From Sindora glabra (lineage: Eukaryota; Streptophyta; Magnoliopsida; Fabales; Fabaceae), in the NCBI GenBank assembly GCA_020226215.1, contig CM035228.1, positions 65,259,989-65,323,988 of the forward strand: a stretch of DNA of 64,000 nt. The letters run 5' to 3'. The notes under the pieces are model-generated. The model was not told where the DNA came from. It saw nothing but the letters and a program-made list of their open reading frames with translations, and did no database searches. This document shows positions 59,081-64,000 of the stretch, piece by piece. Numbering within the stretch: the first letter of the stretch is position 1; each line of letters begins with the position of its first letter. Position numbers and translations under genes: made by a program.

Positions 59081-60314
59081 TAATGCATATTAGCTGTTAG
59101 ACATAGAGAATAAGGCCTCTCTTAAAAACTTTACTTTGAAACTTCACTTAGAAGTTTTGTATATAAATTCTAAAAAAAATTTATTTAAAATTTAATATTT
59201 AAAAATCTACAAAATAAAAAATGAAATTTAATGTTTATTTTAGGATATTTTTGATAAAAGAGTAAAATTTTATTTATTTTATAAAATTTATTAATTAAAA
59301 ATAAATTAATAGGTTATATATTTAAATCTTGAAAAATTCCAAATTGATTATAATAAAGTTAATATGAAATGTAACACTTGAAAATTGATATAAAGAAAAT
59401 ATATTTAATAAATAAATTTGATCTTACTATTTAAATAATTTTATTACATTTACATTGTAAACAACATAAATAGGCATGGAAAAGAAAAATATGTATTGAA
59501 GTATGAAAGATAGAGAAATAATGTGTGTACTATAAAATCTTAATAAAATTTTAATTAATTTATATTAAGTTTAAAATATGTATCTTTTTAAAATTAATAT
59601 GGAGAAAATAAATAAATAAATTTGATTTTAAACTTCAAATAGTTTTTATTGAAATAAAACATGTTATTAATTTGCTTAATTAATATATTTTATATAAAAG
59701 TTTTAACTTATTTAAAATATTTTTATAATAAAATAAAATTATTATATAATATTTATATTATTTAATGATATTTCTATCTAAGTTATAAATAATAAAAGTG
59801 GACATATAAAATAAAAAATAGAGTAAACGAGAAAAAGAGAAAGATTTTTTAGGCCATAAAATCTTCATAAAATTTCAATTAATATGCATTTATTTTGAAA
59901 TATAATACTTGAAAATTAATTGCATTAAAATATTAATAAAAATTAAATAAACAAATTTGATTTTAATTCTTACATTTCTTTATTAAAAATAAAATATATA
60001 ACCCATTAATTTGATTAATGTTTTATATATTAAAATTTTAACATATTTAAAATTAAAATCATTTGAATTTTAAATAATAAAGGTAAATATAAAAAAGAAA
60101 GAAAATATGAAATTGAGCTAATAAAAAAAAAGGAAACAATGTACAGCAATAAAGTAATAAGAATTAAAAATATAAAATGCATTCAATTAAATTTAACTCA
60201 TTTCAAATATTTTTATAATAAAAATATATTATATTATATATACACTACTCTTTGATATTAGCATCAAATTTGAAAATAATAGGATAGATTGAAAAAGAAA
60301 GAAAAAATGCAATA

Positions 60315-60369
<55 letters not shown>

Positions 60370-60640
60370 ATAAAATCTCAATTAATGTATATTTAATATG
60401 GAATATAACACTCAAAATTTGATATAAAGAAAATATTAAGAAATTTTAAATGAAAAAATATGATTTTAATTTTAATATTTTTATTAAAAATAGAATATAT
60501 AATTAATTATTTAATTCAATTATGACTTTTTATATTAAAGTTTTAATTTATTTAAAATAATTAATAATAAAAATAAATAATTATGTTATATTCATACTAT
60601 TTAATGATATTAATATTTAAATTATAAATAATATAATTAT
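59081..60640 (-). repeat. inverted counterpart of the 56-58.4 kb AT-rich repeats
   Basis: Read on the minus strand, phrases at 60590-60625 and 59740-59790 (plus text TTTAATGATATTAATATTTA and ATTTAATGATATTTCTATCT) match the anchors in 56.2-58.4 kb. The neighbouring 'aatataataca..tgaaaattga' blocks recur at about 59370, 59900 and 60400, again roughly 0.5 kb apart. No gene. The AT microsatellite lies within it. Confidence 0.5.
60317..60367. repeat. (AT)25 microsatellite
   Basis: An uninterrupted alternating A/T run of about 51 bases. Confidence 0.95.
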
Positions 60641-61960
60641 TGTTGGAAAAAATTAATAAATTAAATTAATACAAAAAATATATATACTTGTTCTTTCTTT
60701 CTTGATCTAATATTATATTTCACACACAATAGCCAAGAATCATTGGGAATCAGGAACTCTTATTTTATGTTCATGATAACTCTCATAAAAAACCACACAC
60801 TCTAAGAAGGAAAGTATATTCTCTGTAAAATTTTTCTCTCTAAATGTATTCTGATGTGCACTCTTTCTTTTTTTCGTGGTTATCTCCCCTTTTGTTGTAT
60901 GTGGGTAGTTATCATGATCACCCACTTAGTTATTAGTTATAAAAAATAATTGATTGTTTCTTTTAAATTTAAATTCAAAATTTAAATAACATGATGATAT
61001 GGGTCACCCATTATGGGTGTCCCCACATTCATCATCTCTCATTCACATATAATGGAATGAGTCACATCATTTAATCTTTACCTTTTTTGGATTTTCATAC
61101 TCGATGCATTGTCGTGACCCTGTAGGCATGACATCATCTTGGATGTTCTTGTATTAGAAATTTTTACACATAATCAATACAAAATAACCTCATCTTTTAT
61201 TTATTTATATTAAGCCTCGGATGCCCTAGATTTTCTCATATTCACTTATTATTTGCAAATCTGATCCCTTACGAACTTTATTGCAAGCTCAAATTGCCAT
61301 TCATATATGCGTAGCATCCACACTTATGATGTTACCAAAATTAACTCCATAACGGACATGTCTCAAATATTAGCATAATTGTATATATGTTGGGAAATCT
61401 TCCTCTCACCCACATATCACTTTGATTTGAAACATCTACTTTCCTAGCATTTTACCTCTTGGACCATATATATCATAATCTTAGGATGCATATTGTCAAA
61501 GTTAAAGGGTATCCATAAAAATAATTTTCTTTTTTGGAACTCACACAACAATGAACCAAGGATCTTTCACTTGATTCTCGTTTGCGGTTCTTTTGCACAT
61601 GTAGTGTGAATCACATGTTGTAGTGTTTTCCTTATAGTACAAGGGTGTATGTCTATTTTATTAGTAAAACTATACAGACTTTAGTTTAGACACACATAAT
61701 ACCTAACCTAAATTCTTTCACGTCATTCAACTCCTTTTGACGTCAGTATATGAAGAATTGATTGTCTAGCTACAAGTATTATGAAAGATAGGAGAACCCA
61801 TAAGTTAATCCATATTTGTATTTCAGATCTCATCTCAACTTTATCTTGTTGAAGCGATATATTTTGTTTGTGTTACTTCTTTATCAAAACATAACATTTC
61901 TTATTGTTATATTAATAAACATATGTCTCATCTTTATCCACTCTTCATGAGTGTCACAGG
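60641..61960 (-). mobile_element. probable 3' LTR of the right-edge copia element
   Basis: The plus-strand TGTTGG at 60641 would be the CCAACA end of an LTR on the minus strand. It lies downstream of the copia pol stop (62097) in the same orientation. The other border, near 61.95 kb, is uncertain: a purine/pyrimidine-biased stretch lies there, but no exact TG was fixed. The interior has no credible ORF. The 5' LTR is outside the window, so identity of the two LTRs cannot be checked here. Confidence 0.45.
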
Positions 61961-62096
61961 CGGTTGTTTGTGTGAGAGAACCAACCTTATCAACTTGCAT
62001 GACATACTAGACATTTATATACTCATATACTTATTATGACATTTGTAATTGAATTAAAACATGCTTCATTCATTTCAATTTAAGAAATTGTTTGAT

Positions 62097-64000
62097 TACA
62101 TTCTACGCATACCAAGAGATTTTACATGTTCAATATACATATCTCTAGGTATAGACTTAGTAAAAGGATTTATTATCATCTTTTGCATAGGAAAGTGTTA
62201 AATGGTGACTTTTTTCTACGCTATAGCTCCTATCATAAAATAGTACTTTGTGTTAATATGCTTAGTTTTACTATAGTACTTTGGATCCTTTGTATAGGCG
62301 ATGGCTGCTTGACTATCACAATATATTAGGATGGGATTTGAATTTTCACCATAAATCCCCAAATGCTCTATAAATCTTTTCAGCTATATAGCCTCATGTA
62401 CTATTACAAAACATGTTACAAACTCTGCTTCCACTGTTGATAATGCAATGCATGTTTGCTTCTTGCTATACCATGATATGATGCCATTGCTAGCAAGAAT
62501 GAGTAATTTGATGTGGATTTTCACTCATCCAAGTCTCTTGCCTAATCTACATCAGAATATCTAACTAAGCTCAAATCGTTTCCTTGATAGCATAGCACGT
62601 AATTAACTATCCCTTTCAAATATCTTAATATTCTCTTGACAGCTTTCTAATATTTTTATTTAGGGTTTGATTAGTATCTATTTATGAGTTCGATCACATG
62701 ACAAATATTTGGTCTAGTACGCATTATTGCATACATCATATTACCAATCACACTAGAATAAAGGATTCTTTCCATTGATTTCTTTTTAGATTTATTTTGA
62801 AGGCACATTTCTTAACTCAACGGTTCACTTTTATTTACAAGGGTATCCATGAGTTTGCAATCTTTCATATTAAATTTCTCAAGGATTCTCCATATATAAT
62901 TTTCTTGAGAAAGAGAAATAAGTTTCTTGGAGCGATCCCTAAAGATTTTGACTCTAAGAATGCAATTTATTTCACCTATGTTTTTCATCTCAAAATTAGA
63001 GGATAGTCATTCCTTAATAGCCACAATCGAATTCAAATTATTCCTAACCAATAGTATATCATCCACGAAAGGGATAATATCACAAGATTACCTTCATACT
63101 GCTTGATGTAAATACAATGGCTTTCCTCAATCATTTAGAAGTCATAAGAGGTTATAACTCAGTGAAATCTCAAATACCATTTTTTAGATGATTGTTTAAG
63201 TCCATAAATGAACCTTTGGAGTTTATAAACTTTCTTTTCTTCTCTCTTTTGCTTGAAACCCACTGGTTGTTCCATATAGATTTCTTCATCCAATTCTCCA
63301 TTAAGAAAAATGATTTTCACATCCATTTGATGTAATTCTAAATCTAGATTTGTTACTATAGCTAGGAGTAATCTTATCGAATTAAAATGTACAACAGGTG
63401 AGAATGTGTCCTCATAATCGATTCCTTCTTATTGGGTATATTCCTTGGTAACTAGTCGTGACTTATACCTTTCAATTAGTCGATCTGTCTTTTTTTTAAT
63501 TTTAAGAACCCACTTGTTTCCAATTACCTTTCAACTAAATGGTAGTTTAACTAGTTCCTAAACTTGGTTAGTTTTCATTGAGTCTATTTCTTCCTTCATT
63601 ACTTTCTTCCAATGTTCGTTAGCAGGGCAAGTTAAAGCATCTTGAACTATTCTTGACTCTTCTTTATCTTAAGGAGTAACCATAAGAGCTTATTCCTCAA
63701 TTAAAAAGCATCTTTTGGCTACACTTCCTTTTTTATTCTTCCATAATGGGGTTTCCTATATTATATCATCCTAAATGCAGGACTCTCACTCACTTTCTTA
63801 AAGCTCCTACTCAAATTAGTAGGTACTCTTTAAGAGCTTCCACTCAGATAAAACAGATAAAATTCAATATTATTCACTTAATTTTGTAGCTCATAAAAAG
63901 ATACAGTGCGATCAATTTCTCCTCTACTAGGAAACTCACTTTCTAAAAATGTGGCATTCCTTGATTCAAGTTTTGTTACTGTTCCATTCTCGTTTTCACT
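62097..64000 (-). pseudogene. Ty1/copia pol, 3' half, running off the window
   Basis: The minus strand enters at the window edge with the link after integrase (ESRNATFLESEF). The reverse transcriptase follows: ERYKSRLVTKEYTQ near 63460 (family ERYKARLVAKGYTQ), EGIDYEDTFSPVVHFNSIRL, LDLELHQMDVKIIFLNGELD near 63330, EEIYMEQPVGF, YKLQRFIYGLKQSSKKWY near 63200. The V-D-D-I active-site segment near 63065 is reached only across a one-base shift. SVIGNMMYAIMRTRP at 62740 and the RNase H (DLDE.KSTSNY near 62530) come next, then the C-terminal PFTKSIPRDMYIEHVKSLGM with stop at 62097. Breaks are few compared with the other copia remnant, mostly single stops or shifts. The ORFs on the plus strand here are shadows. 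Confidence 0.85.

Noticed and set aside
62126..63006. Plus-strand ORFs of 67-69 codons
   Set aside because: Antisense of the copia pol remnant, whose minus-strand motifs are unambiguous.

Overview
The window looks like plant nuclear DNA, very probably from a eudicot. It is strongly AT-rich and shows plant-type Ty1/copia and Ty3/gypsy elements, an L1-type LINE, hAT, Mutator-like (MULE) and Helitron transposons, and a plant mobile domain (PMD) gene. I cannot name the species; some retroelement sequences feel legume-like, but that is only an impression. I found no convincing host gene, rRNA, tRNA or CRISPR array. Almost everything recognisable is a decayed transposable element, and several are nested inside others.

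Layout. 1-982: end of a Tat-like gypsy LTR (minus strand). 983-4330: retroelement leader-like DNA ending in a broken gypsy gag start (plus strand). 4370-12800: six degraded copies of an L1-type endonuclease start, spaced about 1.2-1.4 kb apart, interrupted by a 1.67-kb solo LTR (9403-11069) with a perfect 5-bp target duplication. 13560-16440: remnant of a Tat-lineage Ty3/gypsy element on the minus strand (gag, RNase H, second RNase H, integrase), followed by a same-family LTR (16817-18469). 18535-19601: a short hAT-like element. 23590-27760: a copia remnant (minus strand) whose middle is replaced by another copy of the Tat-like LTR. 27850-32950: AT-rich DNA with minisatellites. 32957-40002: a hAT transposon with 8-bp target duplications; its transposase gene is split by a second solo LTR of the 9403 family, inserted in the DGWTD codons. 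42738-43005 and 54147-55317: two halves of a Helitron Rep/helicase gene, split by an 11.1-kb MULE (43006-54137) with a perfect 9-bp target duplication. The MULE carries a mudrA-like transposase and a PMD gene, both minus strand, and itself contains a 910-bp non-autonomous relative. 55318-60640: AT-rich DNA with a Helitron-type 3' end and repeats in both orientations. 60641-64000: 3' half of a copia element (minus strand), probably the best preserved retroelement here.

The relative order of several insertions can be read directly: Helitron before large MULE before small MULE; hAT before solo LTR; LINE-derived array before solo LTR; copia before Tat-like LTR. All coding remnants have stops or frameshifts, so the region is a record of past transposition rather than a set of working genes. 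The most distinctive object is the complete-ended MULE that pairs a MuDR-type transposase with a PMD gene.
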